The notes beneath the pieces are model-generated. The model searched no databases and had not been told where the DNA came from. It saw only the letters and a program-made list of their open reading frames with translations. From Burkholderia ambifaria AMMD (GTDB lineage Bacteria; Pseudomonadota; Gammaproteobacteria; Burkholderiales; Burkholderiaceae): DNA of 64,000 nt. A program made the translations under genes and the position numbers. How positions within the stretch are numbered: the first letter of the stretch is position 1; each line of letters begins with the position of its first letter. Shown here one piece after another: positions 25,569-33,888 of this stretch. The stretch spans positions 372,001-436,000 of the forward strand of contig NC_008391.1 in assembly GCF_000203915.1 (NCBI RefSeq). The letters run 5' to 3'.

Positions 25569-26489
25569 ATGCTGAATTTTCTCGTCAAACGCCTGTTCGG
25601 CCTGCTGCCCACGCTCGCGATGGTCGCGGTGTTGGTGTTCCTGTTCGTGCACCTGCTGCCGGGCGACCCGGCGCGGCTCGCGGCGGGCCCCGAAGCCGAC
25701 GACGCGACGGTCGCGCTGGTGCGCGCCGATCTCGGCCTCGACCGGCCGCTGCCCGCGCAGTTCGCGAACTTCTTCGTGAAGATCGCGCACGGCGATTTCG
25801 GCACGTCGACGCGCAGCAAGCGGCCGGTGTCGACCGAGATCGGCGAGCGCTTCATGCCGACGCTGCTGCTGACGCTCGTCAGCATGGTGTGGGCGACGGC
25901 GTTCGGGATGGCGATCGGCATTGCGTCGGCGGTGTGGCGCAACCGCTGGCCCGACCGCGTTGGGATGACGATCGCGGTGTCGGGCATCTCGTTTCCGGCG
26001 TTCGCGCTCGGCATGCTGCTGATGGAAATCTTCTCGGTGAAGCTCGGCTGGCTGCCCGTCGTGCCGGACGGCACGTGGAAGAGCTACGTGCTGCCGTCGC
26101 TGACGCTCGGCGCCGCGGTCGCGGCCGTGATGGCGCGCTTCACGCGCGCGTCGTTCGTCGAGGTGCTCAACGAGGACTTCGTGCGTACCGCGCGCGCGAA
26201 GGGCGTGCACGAGCCGATGGTCGTGCTCAAGCACTGCCTGCGCAACGCGATGATCCCGGTCGTCACGATGATGGGGCTGCAGTTCGGCTTCCTGCTCGGC
26301 GGCTCGATCGTCGTCGAGGCCGTGTTCAACTGGCCGGGGCTCGGGCGCCTGCTGGTCGACGCGGTGACGATGCGCGACTACCCGGTGATCCAGGCGATCG
26401 TGCTGCTGTTCTCGCTGGAATTCATCCTGATCAACCTGACCGTCGACGTGCTGTACGCGGTCATCAACCCGACCATCCGGTTCAAGTGA
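25569..26489 (+). CDS. gsiC: Peptide ABC transporter permease (GsiC-like)
   Basis: 306 residues with the DppB/OppB topology: an N-terminal helix ([29 protein letters not shown]), five further helices, and the EAA loop [26 protein letters not shown] near residues 205-230. It forms half of the inner-membrane channel. Confidence 0.93.
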   Translation: MLNFLVKRLFGLLPTLAMVAVLVFLFVHLLPGDPARLAAGPEADDATVALVRADLGLDRPLPAQFANFFVKIAHGDFGTSTRSKRPVSTEIGERFMPTLLLTLVSMVWATAFGMAIGIASAVWRNRWPDRVGMTIAVSGISFPAFALGMLLMEIFSVKLGWLPVVPDGTWKSYVLPSLTLGAAVAAVMARFTRASFVEVLNEDFVRTARAKGVHEPMVVLKHCLRNAMIPVVTMMGLQFGFLLGGSIVVEAVFNWPGLGRLLVDAVTMRDYPVIQAIVLLFSLEFILINLTVDVLYAVINPTIRFK

Positions 26490-26496
26490 GGCGCGC

Positions 26497-27390
26497 ATGA
26501 ACGCGACTGTCCAGCCCGCGGCGCCGGCCGCATCGAACGCGGTCCGCACGCCGTGGCACGAATTCTGGCGCAAGTTCCGCAAGCAGACCGTCGCGCTCGT
26601 CGCGGGCGGTTTCGTGCTCGCGCTCGTCGTGCTGGCGTTCGTCGGCCCGCACATCGCGCCGTTCGATCCGGAAAACTATTTCGACTACGACGCGCTGAAC
26701 GCGGGGCCGTCGGCCGTGCACTGGTTCGGCGTTGATTCGCTCGGCCGCGACATCTTCAGCCGGATCATCACCGGCACGCGCATCTCGCTCGCGGCCGGCT
26801 TCTTCTCGGTCGCGCTCGGCGCGCTCATCGGCACGTTCTTCGGGCTGCTCGCCGGCTACTACGAAGGCTGGTGGGACCGCATCACGATGCGCGTGGCCGA
26901 CGTGCTGTTCGCGTTCCCGGGGATCCTGCTCGCGATCGGCGTGGTCGCGATCCTTGGCAACGGGATGATCAACGTGATCTGCGCGGTCGCGATCTTCAGC
27001 ATTCCGGCGTTCGCGCGGCTCGTGCGCGGCAACACGCTGATGCTCAAGCACATGACCTACGTGGAAGCCGCGCGCAGCATCGGCGCGTCCGACTGGACGA
27101 TCATCATGCGGCACATCCTGCCGGGCACCGTGTCGTCCGTCGTCGTCTACTTCACGATGCGGATCGGCACGTCGATCATCACGGCCGCCAGCCTGTCGTT
27201 CCTCGGGCTCGGCGCGCAGCCGCCGACGCCGGAGTGGGGCGCGATGCTCAACGAGGCGCGCGCGGACATGGTGAGCGCACCGCACGTCGCGATCTTCCCG
27301 AGCCTGGCGATCTTCCTGACCGTGCTTGCGTTCAACCTGCTCGGCGACGGGCTGCGCGACGCACTCGATCCTAAGCTGGAGCGCCGTTGA
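26497..27390 (+). CDS. gsiD: Peptide ABC transporter permease (GsiD-like)
   Basis: 297 residues with the DppC/OppC layout: a soluble N-terminal segment, the [22 protein letters not shown] motif, and the EAA loop [21 protein letters not shown]. It starts 7 bases after gsiC and its stop codon shares a base with the next start, so it is translationally coupled to the aminopeptidase gene. Confidence 0.93.
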   Translation: MNATVQPAAPAASNAVRTPWHEFWRKFRKQTVALVAGGFVLALVVLAFVGPHIAPFDPENYFDYDALNAGPSAVHWFGVDSLGRDIFSRIITGTRISLAAGFFSVALGALIGTFFGLLAGYYEGWWDRITMRVADVLFAFPGILLAIGVVAILGNGMINVICAVAIFSIPAFARLVRGNTLMLKHMTYVEAARSIGASDWTIIMRHILPGTVSSVVVYFTMRIGTSIITAASLSFLGLGAQPPTPEWGAMLNEARADMVSAPHVAIFPSLAIFLTVLAFNLLGDGLRDALDPKLERR

Positions 27391-28472
27391 TGCGTGCGGT
27401 GCCGATGTGGGCCGCGACGCTGCCGGCCGGGCCGCGCGGCACGATCGCCGACGTGCCGGGCGTGACGGTCGGCCATGCGACGCTCGATGCCGGCGACGTG
27501 CAGACGGGCGTCACCGTCGTGAAGCCGCATCCGGGCGACCTGTACCGCAGCAAGGTGCCGGCCGGCGCGGCGGTGATCAACGGCTTCGGCAAGAGCGTCG
27601 GGCTCATGCAGGTCGATGAGCTCGGCACGCTCGATACGCCGATCGCGCTGACCAACACGTTCGGCGTCGGCGCGATCGCGCAGGCACAGATCCGCGCGGC
27701 GATCGCGAACAATCCGCAGATCGGCCGCGACTGGTCGACCGTCAATCCGCTCGTGTTCGAGTGCAACGACGGCTATCTGAACGATATCCAGGCGTTCGCG
27801 GTGACGGCCGCGCATTACGACGACGCGTGCCGCACGGCGGCGCGCGACTTCGCGCGCGGCGCGGTGGGCGCCGGGCGCGGGATGTCGTGTTTCGACCTGA
27901 AGGGCGGGATCGGCTCCGCGTCGCGCGTGGCGGTCGCGGCCGGCCGGCCGTATACGGTCGGCGCGCTCGTGCTCGCGAATTTCGGCCGGCTGCCGATGCT
28001 GACGCTCGGCGGCGTGCCGCTCGGGCGCGTCGTCGCGCAGCGGCATGCTGCGGCGGCCGCGCAGGCGGCGGCGCCCGAGCAAGGCTCGATCATCCTGCTG
28101 CTCGCGATCGATGCGCCGCTCGACGCACGGCAACTGTCGCGGCTCGCACGCCGCGCGGGTGCGGGCCTGGCGCGCACCGGTTCGGTGTACGGGCACGGCA
28201 GTGGCGACATCGCGCTCGCATTTTCCACCGCATACACGATCGCGCACGACGCGTCGACTCTCGCACTGCCGGCCCTCGTGGCCGATGCGGCGCTCGATCC
28301 GCTGTTCATGGCCGCGGCCGAAAGCGTCGAGCATGCAATCGCCGACGCGCTGCTGCAGGCCGTGACCGTGGTCGGGCGCGACGGCCACGTGCGGCAGTCG
28401 CTGCGCGACGCGGTGCCCGATCTCGAGCGCTTGTTCAACGACGACAACGAAGGACGTCATATCCCGTCATGA
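27390..28472 (+). CDS. P1 family aminopeptidase (DmpA-like, self-processing)
   Basis: 360 residues. The family start is PAGPRGTIADVPGVTVGHATLD, with the NGFGKSVG segment. The self-cleavage site is Gly232-Ser233 in QGSIILLLAIDAPL; Ser233 becomes the N-terminal nucleophile, as in the L-aminopeptidase/D-Ala-esterase DmpA and beta-peptidyl aminopeptidases. There is no signal peptide, so it acts on imported peptides. A TTG at 27387 is an in-frame alternative start; the ATG is preferred. It pairs with the DppA-type gene next to it. Confidence 0.88.
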   Translation: MRAVPMWAATLPAGPRGTIADVPGVTVGHATLDAGDVQTGVTVVKPHPGDLYRSKVPAGAAVINGFGKSVGLMQVDELGTLDTPIALTNTFGVGAIAQAQIRAAIANNPQIGRDWSTVNPLVFECNDGYLNDIQAFAVTAAHYDDACRTAARDFARGAVGAGRGMSCFDLKGGIGSASRVAVAAGRPYTVGALVLANFGRLPMLTLGGVPLGRVVAQRHAAAAAQAAAPEQGSIILLLAIDAPLDARQLSRLARRAGAGLARTGSVYGHGSGDIALAFSTAYTIAHDASTLALPALVADAALDPLFMAAAESVEHAIADALLQAVTVVGRDGHVRQSLRDAVPDLERLFNDDNEGRHIPS

Positions 28473-29296
28473 AGATCCTGATTTCCACCGACATCGAAGG
28501 TGTCGCCGGTGTGTTCGCCGTCGAGCAGACGCGGGCCGGCAATCCGGAGTACGAACGTGCGCGCCGCTGGATGACCGCCGAGGCGAACGCGGCGATCGAA
28601 GGTGCATTCGCGGGCGGCGCGCAGACCGTCTGGGTCAACGACTCGCATGGCAGCTTTCGCAATCTGCTGCCCGACGGGCTCGATGCGCGTGCGCGCGTCG
28701 TGCTCGGCAAGCCGCGCACGCTCGGGATGATGGCGGGCCTCGAACAGCAACCCGATCTCGTGTTCATGATCGGCTTTCACGCGAAATCGCAGACGCACGG
28801 CGTGCTCGCGCACACGATCAACAATTTTGCATTCACGCAGGTGTGGCTGAACGGCGTCGAACTCGGCGAGGCCGGGCTGTACGGCGCGCTGGCGCGCGAA
28901 TATGGCGCGCACGTCGCGCTGGCGTCGGGCGACGACGTGTTTGCGGAGGAAACCCGGCCGCTGTTTCCGGACGCGCGTTTCGAGACGGTCAAGACGGCCC
29001 GCGGCGCATCGAGCGGCGACACGCTCACGCCGGCCGCGTCCTGCGCACGCATCGCGACCGCCGCACGCGAAACGGTCGCGCACGCGCTGTTGTCCGGCTG
29101 GCGCGCAACCGCGCATCGGCCCGCGCCGGCCGCTTGCACGTTGCGCGTGCAGACGGCCGCGCTCGCCGATCTGTTCTGCATGCTGCCGACGCTCGAGCGC
29201 GTCGATGCGGTGACGTTGCGCTTCGACGGCCCGTCGGTCGAGCACGTGGTGCGCACGTTGAACAGCCTGTCGGCCATGTCGTTCATGCTGCGGTGA
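28469..29296 (+). CDS. M55 family D-aminopeptidase (DppA-like)
   Basis: 275 residues, overlapping the previous stop by 4 bases. The zinc-binding start SxDxEG is seen as ISTDIEGVAGV (Asp8, Glu10), followed by VNDSHGSFRNLL and MIGFHAKSQTHGVLAHT (histidine ligands). DppA-type enzymes release D-amino acids such as D-Ala from D-Ala-D-Ala and form ring-like decamers. Together with DmpA-like and isoaspartyl peptidases, it points to recycling of unusual peptides, including cell-wall fragments. Confidence 0.9.
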   Translation: MKILISTDIEGVAGVFAVEQTRAGNPEYERARRWMTAEANAAIEGAFAGGAQTVWVNDSHGSFRNLLPDGLDARARVVLGKPRTLGMMAGLEQQPDLVFMIGFHAKSQTHGVLAHTINNFAFTQVWLNGVELGEAGLYGALAREYGAHVALASGDDVFAEETRPLFPDARFETVKTARGASSGDTLTPAASCARIATAARETVAHALLSGWRATAHRPAPAACTLRVQTAALADLFCMLPTLERVDAVTLRFDGPSVEHVVRTLNSLSAMSFMLR

Positions 29297-29557
29297 GGCG
29301 CGGCGCGTCATGCAGGCCCGGCGGGTGTCTCGAGCCGGAACGCTGCAATCGCGGCGGCTGGCGCAAAGATGGGTTCAGCCCCACCCACGATGAAACGTAG
29401 TTGGCATCTCCGCTCCGATGAAGTCGCATTCCGGCCGATTGGGCCGTCGGGCCGTCGGGTCGTGCGTCCGTCCGGTCGCACAGGCGTGGAGCGGATCTCG
29501 GACCGATCGAAGGTGACCCGCCTTCGATACCAGATCATTCATGATGGAATTCCGGCC

Positions 29558-30337
29558 TTGAGAAATACGCTGCCAGATCCCTACGACCACATTCCCCGGA
29601 GCGTGGTCGTGACCGCCAACGACTATCCGGCGGGCACGACGTTTCCGGAGCACGCGCACGGGCGCGGGCAGTTCGCGTTCGCGTCGCGCGGCACGATCAG
29701 CGTGTCGACGCCGCACGGCCGCTGGCTGGTGCCGCCGCAGCGCGCGTGCTGGGTGCCGCCCGGCGTGCGGCACGAAATGACGATGACCGGGGCGGTCACG
29801 ATGCTCAACACGTTCGTGTCCGACGACGCGGCCCGGGCCGCGGGGCTGCCGGACCAGTGCGGGGTGTACGGCGTGTCTCCGCTGTTGCGGCAACTGATCG
29901 ACGATGCGATCGAGCTGCCGGCGATGTACGACGTCGACGGCCGGGCCGGCAAGCTGATGGCGCTATTGGTCGCGGAAATCGCGACGATGCCGCGGCTGTC
30001 GCTACACGCGCCGCTGCCCGCCGACGCGCGCCTCGCGAGTATCTGCCGGCACCTGTTCGCGTCGCCGTCGATCGCGGCCGATCTGGACCAGGTGGCGACC
30101 CATGCGGGCGTGAGCCGGCGCACGTTTACGCGGCTGTTCCGCGCGCAGACCGGCGTGAGTTTCGCCGCGTGGCGTCAGCAGGTCTGCATGCTCGCGGCGA
30201 TTACGCGCCTGAGCGACGGCCAGCCGGTGACGCGGGTCGCGTTCGAGCTCGGCTATGCGAGCGCGAGCGCCTTTACGTCGGCGTTTCGCCGCATCCTCGG
30301 CGATACCCCGAGCCGGTATCTGGAGGCTCGCCGCTAG
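29558..30337 (+). CDS. AraC-family transcriptional regulator with cupin sensor domain
   Basis: The N-terminal half is a cupin-like sensor (YPAGTTFPEHAHGRGQFAFASRGTISVSTPHGRWLVPPQRACWVPPGVRH), and the C-terminal half has the paired AraC helix-turn-helix (DLDQVATHAGVSRRTFTRLFRAQTGVSFAAWRQQ and RVAFELGYASASAFTSAFRRILGDTPSRYL). The start is uncertain: a TTG at 29558 gives 259 residues, the usual length, while in-frame codons upstream would add an atypical Arg-rich leader. No clear target is adjacent. Confidence 0.78.
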   Translation: MRNTLPDPYDHIPRSVVVTANDYPAGTTFPEHAHGRGQFAFASRGTISVSTPHGRWLVPPQRACWVPPGVRHEMTMTGAVTMLNTFVSDDAARAAGLPDQCGVYGVSPLLRQLIDDAIELPAMYDVDGRAGKLMALLVAEIATMPRLSLHAPLPADARLASICRHLFASPSIAADLDQVATHAGVSRRTFTRLFRAQTGVSFAAWRQQVCMLAAITRLSDGQPVTRVAFELGYASASAFTSAFRRILGDTPSRYLEARR

Positions 30338-30363
30338 GTGCGGCGGCGCTGCGGTCGCGCACG

Positions 30364-30402
30364 AAAAAAACGCGCCTGCCAGGAATCGGTCAGACGCGCT
30401 TA
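30364..30402 (-). terminator. Rho-independent terminator, reverse strand
   Basis: On the reverse strand, AAGCGCGTCTG pairs with CAGGCGCGTTT (two wobbles) and runs into seven T residues. It would stop read-through coming from pcaHG and also bounds the AraC-type gene. Confidence 0.6.
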
Positions 30403-30690
30403 AAGGCACTCGGTCAGAAAAAATGCGCGACCAGCCGGCGGGGCGGCGTTCGCGCATTCATTCACTCATGAAAATTGTTGCCTATCCCGATTCAATTCCA
30501 TCGGCGTATCGCGGATAGCAAAGCATACGCTGCATAACGCGCGAACGATATCGCGTGCCGCCAACGATTCATGTGCCGGCGCAGCATGCGTTTCGATCGC
30601 GCGTTCGACGCCGAGGTCCGAGGCCGCCAATCATGGACCTTGGCGATGGCCGTCGCGCGTGCTGCGGCACAACATCGAATGTCGATGCCC

Positions 30691-30748
30691 GAAAACGAAA
30701 ACCGCCGCGCGACGCGATGCCTGTCGGTATCGCGCCACACGGCGGTTC
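30691..30748 (-). terminator. Probable terminator of pcaHG
   Basis: On the reverse strand an outer stem AACCGCCG/CGGCGGTT encloses an inner GCGAT/ATCGC pairing and is followed by TTTTCGTTTT. It lies 34 bases beyond the pcaG stop. Confidence 0.55.
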
Positions 30749-30781
30749 GGTGCGAGCAGCCGGCCTGCGCCGGCTCGCGCG

Positions 30782-31375
30782 TCACACGTCGAAGAACACG
30801 GTTTCGTCCGGCCCCTGCATGCGGATGTCGAAGCGGTACACGACGGGGCGGCCCGGCTGCGCATCGCGCTTCGCGACGAGCGTCGCACGGCGTTCGGCCG
30901 GCACCAGGTTCAGCACCGGATCGGCCGCGTTCGCCGCGGCTTCGTCGTCGAAATACACGCGGGTGAACGCGTGGGTCAGGATCCCGCGCATCATCACGGT
31001 CACGTTGATATGCGGCGCTTCGTCGGCGGCGATGCGGCCCGGCTTTATCGTCGGGACCACGAAGCGGTTCTGCGGGTCAGTGCCCGTGCCGACGCGTGCG
31101 AAGCCCGTGAAGCCGGACTTCGCGATGTCGTCACGCGACGCGGGATAACGGCCCGCGCCATCCACCTGCGTGAATTCGAGCACCGCGTCGCCGACGACGT
31201 TGCCGTCACCGTCGAACACCTGACCCACCAGCAGCACGTGCTCGCCTTCGGCGTCCGGCGTGGCGATCGCCGGCGTGAACAGGCTCTTCAGGTCGTAATC
31301 GTATTGCTGCGGGCACAGGCCGTATGCGAAGTACGGGCCGACCGTCTGCGAAGGGGTTTGCTTCAGCGTCGTCAT
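30782..31375 (-). CDS. pcaG: Protocatechuate 3,4-dioxygenase, alpha subunit
   Basis: 197 residues, the usual length. It starts TTLKQTPSQTVGPYFAYGL and carries the dioxygenase beta-sandwich text GDAVLEFTQVDGAGRYP and APHINVTVMMRGILTHAFTRVYF. PcaG shapes the active site; the iron ligands sit in PcaH. The enzyme opens protocatechuate to 3-carboxy-cis,cis-muconate in the beta-ketoadipate pathway. It begins 3 bases after pcaH. Confidence 0.95.
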   Translation of the reverse strand: MTTLKQTPSQTVGPYFAYGLCPQQYDYDLKSLFTPAIATPDAEGEHVLLVGQVFDGDGNVVGDAVLEFTQVDGAGRYPASRDDIAKSGFTGFARVGTGTDPQNRFVVPTIKPGRIAADEAPHINVTVMMRGILTHAFTRVYFDDEAAANAADPVLNLVPAERRATLVAKRDAQPGRPVVYRFDIRMQGPDETVFFDV

Positions 31376-31378
31376 GGT

Positions 31379-32086
31379 TCAGCGCTCCATCGGGGTAGCG
31401 TCGCGGCCGCGCAGCACGATGTCGAATTCGTAGCCGAGCGCATAGCCTTCTTCGGTGATGTCCATCGAGAAGCGCGAGATCAGGCGATCGCGCGCGGCTT
31501 CCGGCGTGCCCTGGAAGATCGGGTCGTACGCGAGCAGCGGATCGCCGGGGAAGTACATCTGCGTGACGAGGCGCGAGCCGAAGTAGTCGCCGAACAGCGA
31601 GAAGTGGATGTGATTCGGGCGCCACGCGTTCGGATGGTTGCCCCACGGATAGGCGCCGGGCTTGATCGTCAGGAAGCGGTAGCGGCCTTCGTTATCGGTC
31701 AGGCAGCGGCCCGCGCCGAGGAAGTTCGGATCGAGCGGCGCGTCGTGCTGGTCGACCTTGTGCACGTAGCGGCCGGCGGCGTTCGCCTGCCATACCTCGA
31801 CGAGCGTGTTGCGCACGGGCTTGCCGCCTTCGTCGAGCACGCGCCCGGTGACGACGATGCGTTCGCCGAGCGGCTCGCCGTTCTTCACCGAGTTCTTCGT
31901 CAGGTCGTGGTCGAGCGCGCCGAGATCCTCCGCACCGTAGACGGGCGCGTACTGGTCGCGCAGCTTTTCCTTCAGCGGGATCATCGGGCGCGTCGGGCCG
32001 CGCTTCACCGACGAACGGTACTCGGGGTGGACATATGCGGGATGCGACGGCCAGTCGCGCGGCGTGAGGATCGTGGGGGAATCCAT
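31379..32086 (-). CDS. pcaH: Protocatechuate 3,4-dioxygenase, beta subunit
   Basis: 235 residues from the ATG at 32086, which has AGGAGA 7 bases upstream; an in-frame ATG at 32137 lacks one. The non-heme Fe(III) ligands are visible: Tyr107 (AAGRYVHKVD), Tyr146 (KPGAYPWGN), His159 and His161 (RPNHIHFSLFG). It forms the catalytic hetero-oligomer with PcaG. A PcaQ-type site lies about 55-105 bases upstream of the start. Confidence 0.95.
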   Translation of the reverse strand: MDSPTILTPRDWPSHPAYVHPEYRSSVKRGPTRPMIPLKEKLRDQYAPVYGAEDLGALDHDLTKNSVKNGEPLGERIVVTGRVLDEGGKPVRNTLVEVWQANAAGRYVHKVDQHDAPLDPNFLGAGRCLTDNEGRYRFLTIKPGAYPWGNHPNAWRPNHIHFSLFGDYFGSRLVTQMYFPGDPLLAYDPIFQGTPEAARDRLISRFSMDITEEGYALGYEFDIVLRGRDATPMER

Positions 32087-32137
32087 CGGGTGTCTCCTGA
32101 TAGGTATTTCGCGAGGGGATGGCAAGACTGTAACCAA

Positions 32138-32193
32138 TCCGGAAAGTTATGCAAAATGACCTTTTTTAGCGAATCGCATAACCATTCGTTATG
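32138..32193 (-). promoter_or_regulatory. PcaQ-type binding module upstream of pcaH
   Basis: The block reads GGAAAGTTATGCAAAATG-N17-GCATAACC-N3-CGTTATG on the plus strand. The same block with identical spacing occurs at the pcaQ start. It contains a dyad CATAAC-N5-GTTATG, matching the T-N11-A LysR pattern and close to the ATAAC half-site of rhizobial PcaQ sites. A second GTTATGC/GCATAAC pairing spans 23 bases. Confidence 0.7.
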
Positions 32194-32214
32194 TTCGACG
32201 ACCCCAATGAAAAT

Positions 32215-32241
32215 CCGCCGGACAGGCGGCCTGTCCGGCGG
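32215..32241 (-). terminator. Terminator of the permuted-papain-like gene
   Basis: A perfect 12-bp stem, CCGCCGGACAGG (32215-32226) with CCTGTCCGGCGG (32230-32241), has a 3-base loop. On the reverse strand it runs into ATTTTCATT. It insulates pcaHG from the upstream gene. Confidence 0.7.
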
Positions 32242-32387
32242 AAAAAGCGATCGGGCTTCGCGTCGTCGGTGACGACTCCGTGCAAGGCCCTCCAGCCAGC
32301 CCGTCGCTGCTTTTTTGTGTTTCGTTGTTGTTATCAGGTCTCCCCGAGCGTGCCCGTCGTTCGTTTTCGTTCTTCGTCGTTCGTTCG

Positions 32388-32951
32388 TTACGGTCGGGCG
32401 GGATCGAAGACGATTCCGTCGAATTCGAGCGACAGCGTGCCGCTGCGCAGCAGCGCGGCCGGCGTCGCGGTGCGCTCGGCGCCGAGCACGTCGCCCACGT
32501 AGTTCGCGCAGAACCCGCGATGCGCGAGCAGGCTGAAGCGGCTGCCGAGCAGCGCGTCGATCCGCTGTTCGGCCAGCGCGTGCACGTGGCGCTGCGCGTC
32601 GGCGCTCGGTGCCGCGACGCGGCGAGCCAGCGCGACGCGTCCGCCGTCGGCGCGGGCGATGAAGCGCGACAGCGGTGTGAGCTTCGTCCGCGCAAACGCG
32701 GGCTCGGCGATCAACGGTTCGTCGCCCGACGTATCGACGACGATGCCGAAGCGATCGGCCCACGCGCCTGCGTTGCCTGCCGCGTCGCGCAATGCGCGGG
32801 CCGGTACGCGGATGAACACGAGATCCCCGACGTGCGCGCCGGCGGCCAGTGTGCGCACCGTGGCGAGCGGCAGCGTGCGGTCCGTGTCGCGGGCGTCGCG
32901 CGGCGCGGTGGGATGCGGTTCGAAGGCGGTGGTGTCGGTTCGGGTGCTCAT
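32388..32951 (-). CDS. YiiX/YebB-like permuted papain-like protein, possible loss of catalytic His
   Basis: 187 residues from the ATG at 32951. The layout fits the YiiX/YaeF/YebB family of circularly permuted papain-like enzymes: GDLVFIRVPARAL near residue 33, a GIVVD strand, then the C-terminal cysteine in HRGFCANYVGDVL (about residue 145). In active members the first block contains a catalytic His directly before GIV (SHVGIV); here the text is ADRFGIVVD, with no His at that position. It may be inactive or use another residue. No signal peptide is seen. It diverges from the XRE regulator gene. Confidence 0.6.
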   Translation of the reverse strand: MSTRTDTTAFEPHPTAPRDARDTDRTLPLATVRTLAAGAHVGDLVFIRVPARALRDAAGNAGAWADRFGIVVDTSGDEPLIAEPAFARTKLTPLSRFIARADGGRVALARRVAAPSADAQRHVHALAEQRIDALLGSRFSLLAHRGFCANYVGDVLGAERTATPAALLRSGTLSLEFDGIVFDPARP

Positions 32952-33071
32952 CGCGGCTCCGTGGGGCAGTGACAGGACGGAGCGGATTATGCGGACAAGT
33001 ATCCAAAAGTGCTTGTATGGATGCTTGAGTAGCCTAATATCCGACCTTGAGCACCATTTTTCGATACCAAC

Positions 33072-33809
33072 ATGACCGAGACCGCCCAACTCATCGAAAC
33101 GCTGAAGCGCCAGCTGAAGGCGCAGGGAATGACCTATCGCGACGTCGCGCGCGCGCTCGACGTGTCCGAGACGAGCGTGAAGCGGCTGTTCGCGAGCGGC
33201 CGCTTCACGCTGGAGCGCGTCGCGGAGATCGCGCAACTGCTCGGCTATACGCTTGCCGAACTCGTGCAGGAGGCATCGGCATCCGCGCCGCGCTTGCGCG
33301 TGCTGACCGAGCAACAGGAGGCGCTGCTCGTGTCGGACGAGAAGCTGCTGCTCGTCGCCGTTTGCGCGGTTAACTACTGGACCGTGCAGGACATCGTGTC
33401 GGCCTATTGCCTGACGCAGGCCGAGTGCGTGAAATACCTGCTGATGCTCGACCGGATGAACGTGATCGCGCTGCTGCCGGGCGACCGGATTCGCGTGCGC
33501 GTCGCCCGCGATTTCGACTGGCTGCCGGGCGGGCCGATCCGCCGTTATTTCCATGCACACGTGCTCGACGACTTTCTCGGCAGCCGTTTCGACGGCCCGG
33601 GCGAGACGATGACGTTCTCGCAAGGGATGCTGACCGACGCGGCCGCCGCGGAACTCGAGCAGGAGCTGCGGCGGCTCGGCGCCAAGGCGGCGGCGCTGCA
33701 CGCGGAGTCGTCGTCCGCGCCGCTCGGGCAGAAGCGCGGCACGGGCCTGCTGATCGCCAAGCGGATCTGGGAGCCGACCGGCTTCCACGCGCTGCGGCGC
33801 CATGCGTGA
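33072..33809 (+). CDS. XRE-family transcriptional regulator
   Basis: 245 residues. The helix-turn-helix is at about residues 8-65 (LKRQLKAQGMTYRDVARALDVSETSVKRLFASGRFTLERVAEIAQLLG). The rest is a helical domain with GDRIRVRVARDFDWLPGGPIRRYFH, a pattern common to a proteobacterial group of XRE regulators of unknown signal. It diverges from the permuted-papain-like gene over 120 bases, and its stop is 25 bases before the PcaQ module. Confidence 0.82.
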   Translation: MTETAQLIETLKRQLKAQGMTYRDVARALDVSETSVKRLFASGRFTLERVAEIAQLLGYTLAELVQEASASAPRLRVLTEQQEALLVSDEKLLLVAVCAVNYWTVQDIVSAYCLTQAECVKYLLMLDRMNVIALLPGDRIRVRVARDFDWLPGGPIRRYFHAHVLDDFLGSRFDGPGETMTFSQGMLTDAAAAELEQELRRLGAKAAALHAESSSAPLGQKRGTGLLIAKRIWEPTGFHALRRHA

Positions 33810-33833
33810 CGCCGCGCCGAATGCTTGGGCCTT

Positions 33834-33888
33834 TCCGGAAAGTTATGCAAAATGGCACAACGTCATCCCTTGCATAACCGCCCGTTAT
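33834..33888 (+). promoter_or_regulatory. PcaQ-type binding module overlapping the pcaQ start
   Basis: This is the second copy of the pcaH module: GGAAAGTTATGCAAAATG, 17 bases, GCATAACC, 3 bases, CGTTATG. The final ATG is the pcaQ start codon itself, so bound protein would block both transcription and the translation start region. It implies negative autoregulation. Confidence 0.7.

Larger units (their letters stand above)
30338..30781. other. Intergenic region between araC-type gene and pcaG
   Basis: About 444 bases with no convincing gene, lying between convergent genes. It holds two reverse-strand terminator candidates (listed) and a GC-rich hairpin at 30752-30779. Frames crossing it are shadows of pcaG or short. 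Confidence 0.5.
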
